DNA from: Diphasiastrum complanatum
Taxonomy: Eukaryota; Streptophyta; Lycopodiopsida; Lycopodiales; Lycopodiaceae
NCBI GenBank assembly: GCA_029204225.1
Contig: CM055095.1
Span: 25,030,503-25,094,502, forward strand
DNA: 64,000 bases
Direction: 5' to 3'
Position 1 is the first letter of the stretch, and the number at the start of each line of letters is the position of its first letter. The position numbers and the translations under genes were made by a program. The notes below the pieces were generated by a model. The model made no database searches and had not been told where the DNA came from. It saw nothing but the letters and a program-made list of their open reading frames with translations. This document shows positions 31,613 to 42,156 of this stretch, piece after piece.

Positions 31613-33520
31613 GAGTGCCCACCATGGCCTCCGTCCCCAGGCACGTGTTCTCTGCTTCCAAAAGTGTAAGTTGCGTTTGGATGGGGGCAATCCGTTGGGA
31701 TGCTTCAGCTTGAAGCTCCCGCACCTTTGTGGAGGCCTCAGTTAGCGCTTTGGAGAGGCTTTGAATGTATTTGTTTAGGCCCTCCTCCTTCTGCTGCAGC
31801 TTGGCAATCTCCTGGTGCCTTGCTTGTTCGTGTTGCTGAGCCAAAATCAACTCTTACTGCAGCTTGGGGAGGTCTGCTCGCAACTGTGTATTGCTCGTTG
31901 CCAAATGTAGTACCTTGCTTTCTAGAATAGCTATGGCCACTACCGCATCCAGGATGTATTTTCCTAGAGTTTGGTATGTCATCGTTAGATCCGTGGGAGC
32001 AGCTGGTACACTAGCACTGGCAGGGGCTTCTGTTGTATCGGCCCCGACGACTTGTGGAATTCCTTCGTCATTGTCTTCGATCAGGTTTTCATTTGTCCTG
32101 ATGCCATCTAGGGTGGTAGGGTCAGTCCGATCTGGTGATGATACAAAAATTGTTTGTACAAATGCGTCATCAGGCAGCAGTTGGCTGCCCTCGGCAACCT
32201 TTGTTGGCAAAGCGGGTGGGGTGTGAGAAACAACTGTGGAAACAGGGGTGAGGACGGTTTGTCCGAACGAGAGGATGGGAGGAACAGTGGGGAACTGAAG
32301 GGTGGTGTGGAGTATGGAAGAAGGTGAGGATGGAGCAGAAAGTGTCTGGCGTGGAGGTGAAAAATTTATAACTTGCATCCATGCCAAAGTGTCGGGGGAC
32401 AATTGTGAATCAGAAGGATTGAATGTGAGAAGGGTAATGGTGGTGGCAGGAGTGATGGAGGATGCGATGGTGATGGATGGAGTTGTGGATAATGGAGCTG
32501 AAATAGGAGTGGTATCAACAGAGAAAACGAGGATGGACACAGAAACAGATGTGGATGGAGCGGAGTGAAAGGTAGCGACAACAAAGATTGGATTGGAGGA
32601 TTGCACGGAAGTGGAAGTGGCGATGGTTAATGGAGTGGTTAATGCAGTGTTGGAGACATGTCTTCGGGTAACCGGTGGGGATGTGGAGGTAGAGGCAGCG
32701 CCACGCATTCGTTTGCTGCCCGTTGTGTTAATGACTGCAGGTTGGGAGGAGGTAGATGCTTGAGATGGTGGATAAAGGTTAGTATGTGGCACAAGGGTAG
32801 ACATGAGGGATGAGGGTTGGAAGCCGCGCACTTTTGCCTCAGAAGTGCACAAGCAAAGTTACACAATAGGGGGCCTGCTGTGATTCGCTCACGATTGTTG
32901 GGTTTGATGGAGCTGGTTAGTTCTCGAATAAGAAAGCTATGCCAGTCGTATGGCACAACATAGGGGCTAGGAAATTCCAGAAAGGATTCCACTATCTGAC
33001 TCAGCAATGTAGACTAAATTCTGTCCTTGCAAAATGTTGAAATAACTAGAAAGTTATTCAACAGATGCGCAACCGCCTGAATCACGGGTTCCGTGATAGC
33101 TTCTATCAGGTAACCATTGTTAGTCTGGATGAGGATTTCTGGTGTGGTTTGGGTGAAAAATGGTTTGATTAGAGCTTTGGTGTGGCGATGGGAGATGGGT
33201 TGATGATCACCGGACATAATGCCAACGATAACCATCGAGTTGGCGTTAATCCTGACCTTGTATGTGGTACCTTGGTACAGAAAGTGGAAACAAGCCTTGA
33301 CCTCGTCCCAGGTGGCGTAAGCGTGAAGGGCGAGGCCCATGTTAATCTCAGAATGGAACAGCGCCAAGTAAAAACCCATTGCTTCAAGGAGTGGGCCAGT
33401 TGTCTGTAGCCATGGTTGGATCAGACCGTCAGCGAGTAAAGGCCAAATCTGCATGGCCTCAGGGATGTCACGGATGATTACCTGTTTGGCGGCAGAGTCT
33501 TCAGAGGATGATGAGGCCAT
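31575..33520 (-). pseudogene. Unrecognised accessory gene: conserved domain, Ser/Thr/Pro linker, coiled coil (copy 1)
   Basis: Read from ATG 33520-33518, about 648 codons with three defects: a TAG at 33016-33014, one frameshift near 32840, and a TAA at 31856-31854. Residues ~1-225 form a compact domain (GPLLEAMGFY, INMGLALHAYATWDEVKACF, HTKALIKPFF, VAHLLNNFLVI, then after the TAG FPSPYVVPYDWHSFLIREL and NNRERITAGPLL). Next come ~290 residues rich in Ser, Thr and Pro, with a KRMR basic patch near the start. The end (31850-31613) is a heptad-like coiled coil (IAKLQQKEEGLNKYIQSLSK...). The last ~12 codons are gypsy E3 antisense, so the true C-terminus is lost. A second copy lies at 47288-46731. 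Family unknown; candidates are an accessory ORF of the gypsy C lineage or an independent repeated gene. Confidence 0.55.
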
Positions 33521-33869
33521 GTTAGCAATGATGATTGGTGGTCGAAAAAGTCAAAAAAGCAGAAAAAATGGTGGAAAATAAAAAAAGATGTGGAAACAGT
33601 AGAAAACTGAGAATAATGAGTGTTGGATGACAATGATTGTAGTTCAAAGCGCAGATCGGTATTTAATATGAGCAGATGACAGCTGGTAGGAAGTTTGGTC
33701 AAAAACAGAAAATTTGGTATTTTCAGTGGAAATTTCGGCAGAGCTTCGCTAGCAAAGGTGACAAATGACTCGAATTCAGCCCTTATATAGCGAAATTTAG
33801 GCGTATTAGGTGAAATCCACTTTTCCTTGTTCAGTTCTATCCAAATTTTGGCAGGCACCTTTTTCACAA
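33521..33869 (-). other. Upstream region of accessory gene copy 1
   Basis: No domain recognised in the open stretch here. About 33700-33780 resembles 47360-47440 upstream of copy 2 (shared phrase GCTTYGCTAGCA), so conservation extends into 5' untranslated DNA. Confidence 0.4.
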
Positions 33870-34599
33870 AATTTTAAGACCTCAGGGAAGTCTGTGAGAG
33901 TTCAGAAGGTGATTTGACTGTTATGCGAAGGTTTTGCGAGTGTTCAAGCTGTCTGCGAGGGTTCAACTCTCACAGAAAGTCATCTCTCGCACAACTTGTT
34001 CCATTGAGTGGAGTTTCAAGATCAGACCATGTAGACAGGCTAATTTCACTGTTTTGATTTCATTTAGGCACCTTGCGAGGGTTGGTAAGATGATCTTGAT
34101 GCTCTGCGAGGGTTCTGAAAATCTTGCTTCTGGGAACTCTTGCATACACTAAAAAATGATGATTCCTCCATCAGAAACTCTCGCAGAGATTTTCATGGAT
34201 GCATCTAGGTCAGATCTGGTGACTGTCCAATTTTCAAGAGCTATCTCCCAGTGGATCTCAAAAATCATGAAAAAAGTGCTCTTTCAGAGTGTTTTTTGAT
34301 GAGATCTCGAAATTTTCTGATTTTTAACTTTTGTTAACTGGTAATCAGCTTCATCCAAGCTTGATCTGACTGTTGGTAGTTCTCTGGAAGTTCTGATGGA
34401 TTCTTGGTAGTAGATCCATTAGTCAATCTGATGATCTGCTTCTTTTTTTATCCTATCAAGATCTGGATCCTTCTTGGATTCTGATGGATTTCTCCAATCT
34501 TGCCAGATCTGGCTGAATCTTGATGGATTTAGCTTGATTTGGCTTGATCTCCTTAGATCTAGCGGTGATGGCTTAGCAGATTAGCTTTTTGTATCATGC

Positions 34600-35800
34600 C
34601 AACCCCAATCTGGATCTGTCTCACTATGGTGGCCAGTACTTGTGCAACCGGCTACCGTTGATGGGTGTGTCGAATGGTGTCCCATCAAGCTTTTCTAAGT
34701 TCACGGCTCCATGATTAAGAATTTCCTTGATCCTATAAGGACCTTCGCCCGTGAATTTTAACTTCTCCTTGATCGCCTTGGTTTAATACATCAAGACCAG
34801 ATCTCTTGAACGAAGATCCTTCTTTTGTAATTTGCGATCATGCCAATCTTTGTGTCTTTCTTTTTCAGCTGCCAGTGCATGCACAACTAGTAAGCGTGTT
34901 TCACAGAGTTTATGCATAGCTTCGTGGCGTAGCTATAGAGATTTGGACTCATTAAGACGTTGCGCAGTGGCAATCCCTAATGAAGAAACTAAAAACTCTA
35001 CTGGCATCAAAGCATCCTAATCATATACCAATTGGAAGGGTGTTTGATCAGTGCTCCCTTTATATGCTGTCCTGAATGCCCACAGTGCAGCATGCAACTT
35101 GTGTTTCCAATCTGATCTGCTAGCTTCAACTATTTTTGTGAGCACGCTACATAGGATCTTATTGGATGATTTTGTTTGCCCATTACCCCGAGGATAATAA
35201 GGCGTACTGGTTCTGTGGATCACGAAGAATTCCTCCAACAGGACCTTGATGGTCTCGTTGATGAAATGGCTTCCGCGATCACTAACTAGTTCCACCGGAC
35301 ATCCGAAGCGCACAATGATATTTTCATAAAGGAACTTGGCAGTTATCCTAGCATCAGCTACTCTTATTGCCTTGGCTTCGACCCATTTGGTGAGGTAGTC
35401 TGTGGCTACGATTATGTATCGAGCTTGGGAACTCCTTGTTGTAGGGTGAATTGGACCGATATAATCCAATCCCCATTTTTTGAATGGTGCTTGGGCTAAG
35501 ACTGGGTGCAGTAGATCATAGTTCAATCTCGTTGGTCTCCTTGCCCTTTGGCACACATCTCACTTTTTCAAGCATTTCTTCCTATCTTTATGAATCGTTG
35601 GCCACCAACATCCTGATTGTAGGATCTTGCGAACTATAATGTCAGATGCAAAATGTCCCCCACCCATGCCCTCCCTCATGTGAAAGCGAAATGATCTGGG
35701 TGGTCTCATGAGGAAGAATACACTGCCGAAGAACTCCAACTTGACCTCTTCGATACAACTGGTCGGCAATCAGCTGACAAGGTCTAGCCTTCAAGATCAA
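34600..35800 (-). pseudogene. gypsy C1 integrase
   Basis: Zinc-finger region near 35769-35560 in a separate frame. The core frame 35556-35017 holds KKWGLDYIGPIHPTTR (first Asp), YLTKWVEAKA, VELVSDRGSHFINETI (second Asp) and YYPRGNGQTKSSNKIL: the catalytic Glu expected after GNGQ-x is Lys, so the D,D-35-E triad is broken. The C-terminal part continues in broken frames to ~34610 (KFTGEGPYRIKEILNHGAVNL, then LDGTPFDTPINGSRLHKY). Confidence 0.88.
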
Positions 35801-36262
35801 TTTCCGCTGATCCGCCTTTGGTAGTGATTTGTCTGGTTGGCCACGCATTAGATATTCAACAATGTCGGCAGCCCATTCTGGTACCGTGTCCACGTAAAAT
35901 AAGACAGCATCTGCTAACTCATCGTTGGGTTGGGTGGCAATCTCATTTCCCTTGATTCGTGACACATGATATGCCATGTAGTGTTGTTTTCTCTTGCGAA
36001 CTACTATCCGAAAATCAAATTCCAACAACAGAAGGAGCCGTCTGGTGATTCTCCCGGTGTTGCAAGTTTTATTAACGAGATATAGCAAGGGTTGATGGTC
36101 CGTATAAAAAGCAAAATGTGTGGCCATCAAATAGTGTCGAAACCTCTTAACCGCATAGATCATTGTCAGTGCTTCCCGCTCTGTGGTTGAATAGTTCATT
36201 CGATCACTGAGCTGTCAGCTTGCGAACCGGATTAAAAAATCTTTTTTGTGTTCACGTGGCTA
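35770..36262 (-). pseudogene. gypsy C1 RNase H
   Basis: Open from 36199: NYSTTEREALTMIYAVKRFRHYL, THFAFYTDHQPLLYL, then GRITRRLLLLLEFDFRIVVR and the end of the domain. The N-terminal catalytic Asp segment lies just upstream in another frame (~36300-36270). Confidence 0.87.
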
Positions 36263-37130
36263 GGTTAAGACTACTCCAACTGCATACTTCGATGCATCCG
36301 TATGCACATGAAACTCAACCAATTGGGTGGTTGTAAGATTGGTGCTGAGACCAATGCATCCTTAATCTTTTGGAAAGCCTTTAGAGCTTTCTCATTCCAA
36401 TGTGGATTCGTTGTGAGCTTGTAAATTGGTCTGGCTAACTCCGCAAAATCAAGAATGAAGATCCTATAATAGTTAGCATGACCCATGAAAATGTAGACCT
36501 CGCAGATCATCCCCGGTGGCGGTAGATCAATAATGATCAGGATCTTTAATAGATCTGTGGCGATCATGTGTCTTGACACTATATGGCCGAGTATCAAGCC
36601 ATGTGTCACCCAGAATTGACATTTTTCTGGATTCAGGGAGATCTGGTATTCGCGACATTTTTGTAGCACTCCAAATTGGATAAGTGTTCTGAATCTAGTC
36701 CATGCACGCACAGATCGTCCAAGAAAATTTCTAGAAATTTTTGCAAATAATCTTTGAATGCCGCCTACATGACTAGCTGGAAAGTGCTTGTGACATTGCA
36801 AAGTCCGAATGGCATCACTTTATAGGCATAAGTTCCCCATTCCGTGACAAATGTTGTCTTGTGTTGGTCCTAGAGGGCTATTTTCACCTGGTTGTAGCTG
36901 CTGAAGCCGTCCAAAAAACTTTAGGCTTCGTTGCTAGCTACTCTATTGAGGACACTTTCCATAAATGGTAAAGGGAAATGGTCCTTTTTGGTGACTGCAT
37001 TAAGCGCCTTCAGATTCACACAGATCCGCATTTTGCCATTCTTCTTGGGTACTATAACTATTGGTGATACCCATTCCATGTGCTCGATTTCGTAAATGAA
37101 ATCTACGTCCATCAGCTTCTGCAACTCTTG
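36263..37130 (-). pseudogene. gypsy C1 reverse transcriptase
   Basis: 37124-36921 has SPIVIVPKKNGKMRICVNLK and FPLPFMESVLNRV. A stop follows; in shifting frames come FSSYNQVKIA, YAYKVMPFGLCNVTSTFQ and EIFLDDLCVHG (catalytic pair, ~36715-36725). 36801-36271 covers the thumb and connection (LNPEKCQFWVTHGLILGHIVS, HANYYRIFILDFAELA, LTTNPHWNEKALKAFQKIK). Confidence 0.87.
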
Positions 37131-38090
37131 CTTGATCAGTTTTGTATAATTCGGGTTGCAGCCTTAGTCACGGCTCACCTTGGGGACTGCTCCATCTACC
37201 AAGGGTATCGTATGTTGGACTACTATTGGCGGAATGCCCTTTAAGTCACTATAGCTCCAGTCAAAACAGTCCTTATATTCCACCAACAAGGATCGTAGTT
37301 TCTTGAACTACGTGGGTGTTAACTGCTCTCCCACATGCACTATCCTTTCTTCTTCTCCTGGTTCCGCAAGATTCATCGGTTGTGTTCGCGTAGGTCCCTC
37401 GAAGACTTGTTCTGCTGGTGCCTGACTTTGATCAGGTTCTCGTTGGGCTTGTGGCATCCTGATTACCACGTCGTCCAATGTATAATTCTTGAAAGTATCA
37501 GGTATCTCGTGAACTGGAGCTTGTCGAGATTCCTCTTTCAGCATATTGATCTTGGCCCAACTGGTCATTTTTTTATGTTTTGTCACCTGTGTAGAAGATG
37601 ACGTTGTATCTAAGTCCAACTTGATTGACTTTAAGGAATTTAACACTTTCTTTTTGCTCCTTTTTGTCATTTTGGTGGGTTCATCCTTGTTGTCTTTCTT
37701 CGGGATTGTTGTGACATTCGCCTCATGGTTGCGAATATCAACGTCTACTATAGCTATTGCCTCTTCGGGTAGGTCACTCCATCGGATCACCTGGTTGTAG
37801 CATTGCTTCAACTAATTCTTCTTATTCACAGGTGCCTTGGGTGGATCGATCCTTGAGACTTTTGCCATAGCAGACTTTTGTGATGGTTGAGCTGGTACCT
37901 TCTTGGTTCCGTAACGATCTGGGTCCATGTGGTGTAACACCTGTTCATCAGTTAGCTCAACCTCCTTATTATAAGTTAGAGCATGTTGCCAAGGGACTAG
38001 ATCATCGTCCACTGAGTTCTCAATAGGCTCCGCTCACAGCCATGCTACGTTTATCATATTCACCCCAAATGTGATTGGTGTGTCTATAGT
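37131..38090 (-). pseudogene. gypsy C1 protease-RT linker
   Basis: Lysine- and Thr-rich spacer (37811-37308) with KNYTLDDVVIRMPQAQREP and PMNLAEPGEEERIV. These segments recur in C2 (46390-46550), as does HALTYNKEVELTDEQVLHHMD (38012-37812; C2 44660-44720). Function unknown; long spacers here are seen in some Tat/Athila elements. Confidence 0.7.
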
Positions 38091-38670
38091 TTAACATGTG
38101 AGTGAAGATGTACTCGGTTCTGGATCTGATTCATATTGACATGCTTGGCAGTCAATAGTTGCTAATGCATCTGTCCATCTCATGACATCCGTCTCTGAAT
38201 GATAGTGACCTCCCTTGGCTGGCCTTGGGCGATCAATCGTATTATCTGTCGTGGATGATCCGTCATCAGCCTTGGGTGCAGTAGGTTTCACCGCCCATTT
38301 GGTTGGATCAACCTTTACAGCTAGTTCTCTGTTCTCGAAGGTGAGTTTCTCTATACCCCATTTGTGTACTACTTGCGCAGTCCTCAACCATGGTCTTCCC
38401 AGTAAAACACGGTATGCAGATGCAGATTCAGGTATATCCATGACCACAAAAGTAATCACAAACTGCATGTCTGCTATCTTTACGGGAATATCGGCAACTA
38501 CACCTTTTGGTTTCACACAGGATTGATCTGTTAGCTTGATGGCGAATCTGGCTAGCTTCAATCCTTGTAAACCCCATTTTTCATATAAAGTAGTGGAGAT
38601 CAGATTGACACCCAATCCTCCATCTACCATTGCCTCCTCGTCCTCGTATCTCTTGTGTTTGATTGCAAAG
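38091..38670 (-). pseudogene. gypsy C1 protease region
   Basis: Frame 38630-38091 starts with AMVDGGLGVNLIS, where the usual active-site DSG/DTG reads DGG. It continues with ADMQFVITFVVMDIPES and VLLGRPWLRTAQVVHKW, typical of the aspartic protease of Tat/Athila-like elements. Confidence 0.8.
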
Positions 38671-38689
38671 TGATGTTGTGTTTCTCACT

Positions 38690-39480
38690 TTCTCATGCTG
38701 CTCCGATGTGGAGGACGTTACTTGTTTCATCATAGCCCACACAATATATGGGCTCAGGCGCTACTGGCTCCTCATCCACTTTGGCCCATTCAGCTAGAAG
38801 GCTTTTCGCTTGTGGTGCAATCCGCAGTAGTTCTCTGAGTGATAAACTAACATGGCTTGACAGCAGAAGTGTGAGCCTTTCAGTGCGTGGTTCCTTGGGC
38901 TCCACCATGTGAAAAGGTGGTTCATGTTGGTGCAACTGATCATTCTGATCAGTGTGTAGTGGTAAGCCCGCTTCGGTTCCTGTTCGATGCCGACTGGAGG
39001 TTCTGTGGGATTGTCTCGTTCTTGCTCTTTTTTCTCCTCTTGTGCTTTTTGTACCAAGTGTCTTATTTTTTGGTACGGTCTTCTCTCTTCCCTCACATTT
39101 GAATATGGCGCTGAAGTTAAGGGTTGGTCGTCAGTGACCGATGGTGGTGGTGAGGGAGCCACTTCCTTCCTCTTCTGTGCTTGCGTAACAGCTAACACAG
39201 GAGCATGGTCTTGTCGACCTTTCGATGGCATCCCTGCTGGAACTGCTGGTAGTTGTATGGCAATGAGGTTAAGAGGTGCACTGGTTCCAGGTTTAAATGG
39301 ACAATTCTTGAAACAGTGTCCATAACTGCAATCTCGACAGGAGGTTGTATATTGTCTCTTGTAGGGACATTCTGCAATCTTGTGTCCTTCGCCGCATCCG
39401 TAGCAGCCATAATTTCTTCCACCTTGACATTGAGTTTGAGCTGCATAGGCCAAAACATATTCATTTATGGCAGGATCCAT
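38690..39480 (-). pseudogene. gypsy C1 nucleocapsid zinc knuckles and tail
   Basis: Two zinc knuckles in tandem: C-YG-C-GEG-H-KIAE-C and C-RD-C-SYG-H-CFKN-C. Both are C-x2-C-x3-H-x4-C, one residue shorter than the standard x4 spacing. A proline-rich and then charged linker (AQKRKEVAPSPPPSVTDDQ, QEEKKEQERDNPTEPP) follows and runs toward protease. Confidence 0.8.
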
Positions 39481-39580
39481 AAATGGTTCATCCTTGTCGA
39501 GGATACTATAGCTGGTTTGGTTCCGGCTAATGTGGAGTTACTGCTACAGTTCCTTGTAAGGCCTTTAGTTTATGGTCAAA

Positions 39581-40427
39581 CTACGTCCTAAGTTGCTCCA
39601 TCTGTTGTTTGTGTAATTTTGTCATTTGCTTCAACAACAGTTCTGTGGATAGAGTGGATGTGTTTGATGATGATGATGCAATCGAGGGAGTAGGTGTGGG
39701 TGGAAGGATATTCGTCGTCAGATCCCTCATCCTCTTCCCTGATGGCATTTTCCATAGCTTCTTGCAGTGTAGCATATTGCTCCCATAATTTCAGTTCTCT
39801 TTTGATGCTTCGTGGTAATCCGGCTAGGAACCACATGATCACCGCATGATCGGGAGTCAGGGCTGCACTGCACTCGAATCGTAGATGTTTGACCCGTTCA
39901 ATATAGTCTCGGACCCTTTTTTCCATCCTGACTTTGCTCAACAGGAGAAACGGATCTTCCAAGAATTTTTTTGGTTTAAAGCGCGTAATGAGAGCTGCTT
40001 TAACCGCTTCCCAGGTGGATTTTTCTTCCTCTGACAGGTTGAGAAACCAATCCTGAGCCACTGCCATTAGGGACATAGGGAATAACATCAGTTTCTCCGC
40101 AAGTGTCCATTCACTATAGATTTCACAAGCTTGCTCGTAGATCTGGAGAAATCGGATGGGATCAGATAATCCGTCGTATTTTGGTATTTCCATCCGTGGT
40201 GCTCTCCGGACTGCTTGCAAGGGAGCTACAAGTACGGGTTGGCCCATTAAATCCATTGGTGCTGGTTTCGGTTCTGCCTCTTGTTGCACAGGTACTAATC
40301 TGGGAAGGTGTGGTGCCTGATTTGCTATCCTTCGTGCTACTGATCGTCCCGATCTCAAATTCAACGATGGTGGGTTCCAAAGTAATTGGATCTTGCTTAT
40401 ACAGTAGGATGCACTATGGATCTTCAA
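39581..40427 (-). pseudogene. gypsy C1 gag capsid
   Basis: 279-codon frame; capsid motifs MEIPKYDGLSDPIRFLQIYE, FPMSLMAVAQDWFLNLSEEE, AALITRFKPKKFLEDPF and MWFLAGLPRSIKRELKLWE are in the usual order. The frame runs out after DEGSDDEYPS; overlapping frame 39775-39581 carries the continuation (EL-LLKQMTKLHKQQMEQLR). Start codon at 40427 is tentative because homology begins ~60 residues in. Confidence 0.82.
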
Positions 40428-40439
40428 GAATCTGATCGA

Positions 40440-40865
40440 TCTGATCGGCCGGAAGTGAATTTTAGGCTGTTTACGGTGGTTTTTCCTTGATAACTTTTTA
40501 CTCCTTGCACTGATTGACCTAAGATTTTGACAGTAGCTGGATCTGATGCAGATCTTTCTACTGATCTGGTCTGCAAAGGTTATCTTGTGCGAGGGTTGGT
40601 TGTGCGAGGATTCTTTAGCTATTTTTGCAGGTAAAAAACTTGATATCTTTCAGATCTCTGGGAAGTAACTCTTGCAAGCTTCACAGTAGCTGGATCTGGG
40701 TTAGATCTCACTACAGAATCACTTTTTGCGAGGGTTCAAAATCACTTTTTGTGCTTGATCTTCACTAGATCTTCATACTAACTCTCGTAGGCTTCATCAC
40801 TAATGTAATTTGACATTCTGAATCGATTGAGAGGGTCTGCGAGAGTTCTTACTGGAAGGATATTC
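40440..40865 (-). repeat. AACCCTCGC-rich flank of C1 (LTR/leader remnant)
   Basis: GCGAGGGTT or near variants occur near 40590, 40602, 40727 and 40844 on the plus strand. Similar clusters are at 33925-34115 (other end of C1) and, as CCTTCGCC, at 43570-43840 upstream of C2. Confidence 0.5.
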
Positions 40866-40879
40866 AGATTAAGGGGGAG

Positions 40880-41450
40880 TGTTGGATTATTCTCCTTCTT
40901 ACCAATCGACTAATCGATTTTAATCTTCATCCATTGTTTTATCTGATTTGCGGTTTTTCCCCGTTCTTTTACAGTTTGTAGTTTTACAAGTGTTTTTACA
41001 CAATCTGTAGAATTACACGGAGTTTTACCATAGTGTTGCATTTAGTTTTCTCTCACTTCGGCTTTCTCACCTGTCAAAAAATACATGGAGTTTTACCTCA
41101 GTGTCGCTTAGGTTTTCCATTTTTGGCGAAGCTGTCGTCTATCAGAAATCTCGTGTAAAAATGCAGTTTCACTTTTCGCATTTTTTCGCCTGTCAGGATT
41201 TGCAAGCAAATATGCAGAGTCGCATTTTTCACTTGACAAAATGTTGCACTTTTCGCTTTCTCCAAAGAGTCTCAGAAGTTAAGGAAATGACTTTGGCAAA
41301 GTGTAGGACAACCCTAAATCAATTTTTAAGGCATTGTCGCATTTTTTTGCAAAATTCCAATATTGTCGCCTTTTGCGATAGTATTGCCTATGGCTATTTT
41401 AGTTCATTTTTGCAGAAGTGACAGTTTGGTTCATTTTCAAATACCAAACA
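40880..41450 (+). repeat. LTR of gypsy E family (E3 3' LTR?), right end approximate
   Basis: Preceded by AAGGGGGAG (polypurine tract, 40871-40879) and starts TGTTGGATTATTCTCC like 16338. It contains the GTGTAAAAATGCAG / TTCGCCTGTCA modules at ~41070-41240. An apparent 106-residue frame at 41101 is the LTR repeat, not a gene. Confidence 0.75.
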
Positions 41451-42156
41451 ATCGGTCTACCATATTAGGACTATTAAGAGTCCTTAACAGAATATGGCCA
41501 TGACATTATTCCTTCCTTAAACTAGTTTTGTCCTTAGAACGAGAAAGAGAAGACATGAAATTATTTCTTAAGCTTTCAACTTTAATTCAAGAATCATTAT
41601 GATCCTTAGTCTTATCTTTGCATCTGCATAAGTACTCAGAGATGCAACAATTCTTCAATTGCTTGTCTCTATACATGAGTAATAACTCAAAATCCAAAGA
41701 TACACTAAGCTATAAATATTTCAAATGAGTTGATCTTCTCCAAATAAAGGCGTCACCTTCATGTTATCACAATGACATAAATCCCTGGGTAATCCAGTCC
41801 TTGATTCTAGAGATCAAGTCCAAAAGCTAAAGAAAATTCATTTTTCTGATAGTCTAAATCCTATCCACAATTTCTTGTAGAGAATAGTGCTTCTTGGTAC
41901 AAATATTCTTAGAATATCCACACATTCATGAACTAAAATCTCTAGGAGATCCATCAAGTCTCAAACAATTATAACTCAATCCAGAGAGTACTATAGTTAC
42001 TCTAATGAGTTAATAGCCCTATTTCTAGCATCTCATGCAAGAAATCAACAATCCATCTGAATCTCAATAGATTTAACTGTCTCCTATAATCCGGAGATGT
42101 AGATTGAACTTGTACACAAACACAAACAAATTATAATCTGTTAGTGAAATACCATA
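41451..42156. other. AT-rich DNA without a gene
   Basis: No frame or repeat recognised; the stretch near 41510-41540 (TTAAACTAGTTTTGTCCTTA) resembles phrases at the 3' end of some plant gypsy pol regions in minus orientation, too weak to call. Confidence 0.3.

Larger units (their letters stand above)
33870..40865 (-). mobile_element. Ty3/gypsy element C1 (Tat/Athila-like)
   Basis: Minus strand gag, nucleocapsid, protease, linker, RT, RNase H and integrase from 40427 to about 34610. Integrase style (KKWGLDYIGPI, YIIVATDYLTKWVEAKA, no chromodomain) points to the non-chromovirus Tat/Athila side of Ty3/gypsy. Both flanks (33870-34200 and 40590-40860) are rich in AACCCTCGC (GCGAGGGTT on the plus strand), and probably are LTR or LTR-proximal remnants, but paired LTR ends could not be defined. 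No priming site was found. The whole block sits between E3 protease (31612) and an E-type LTR (40880). Confidence 0.75.

Noticed and set aside
31864-32568. Plus-strand frames of 88-120 codons
   Set aside because: They are antisense to the accessory gene, whose composition (Ser/Thr/Pro linker, coiled coil) and conserved second copy support the minus strand.
33478-33867. 129-codon minus-strand frame rich in Phe/Ser
   Set aside because: Lies in the upstream region of the accessory gene; the counterpart before copy 2 shares short nucleotide stretches but not a clearly conserved protein.
38887-39591. Overlapping plus-strand frames of 61-112 codons
   Set aside because: Antisense shadows of the gypsy C1 nucleocapsid and gag.
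41101-41421. 106-codon frame
   Set aside because: Lies inside LTR E and is made of its internal repeat modules.
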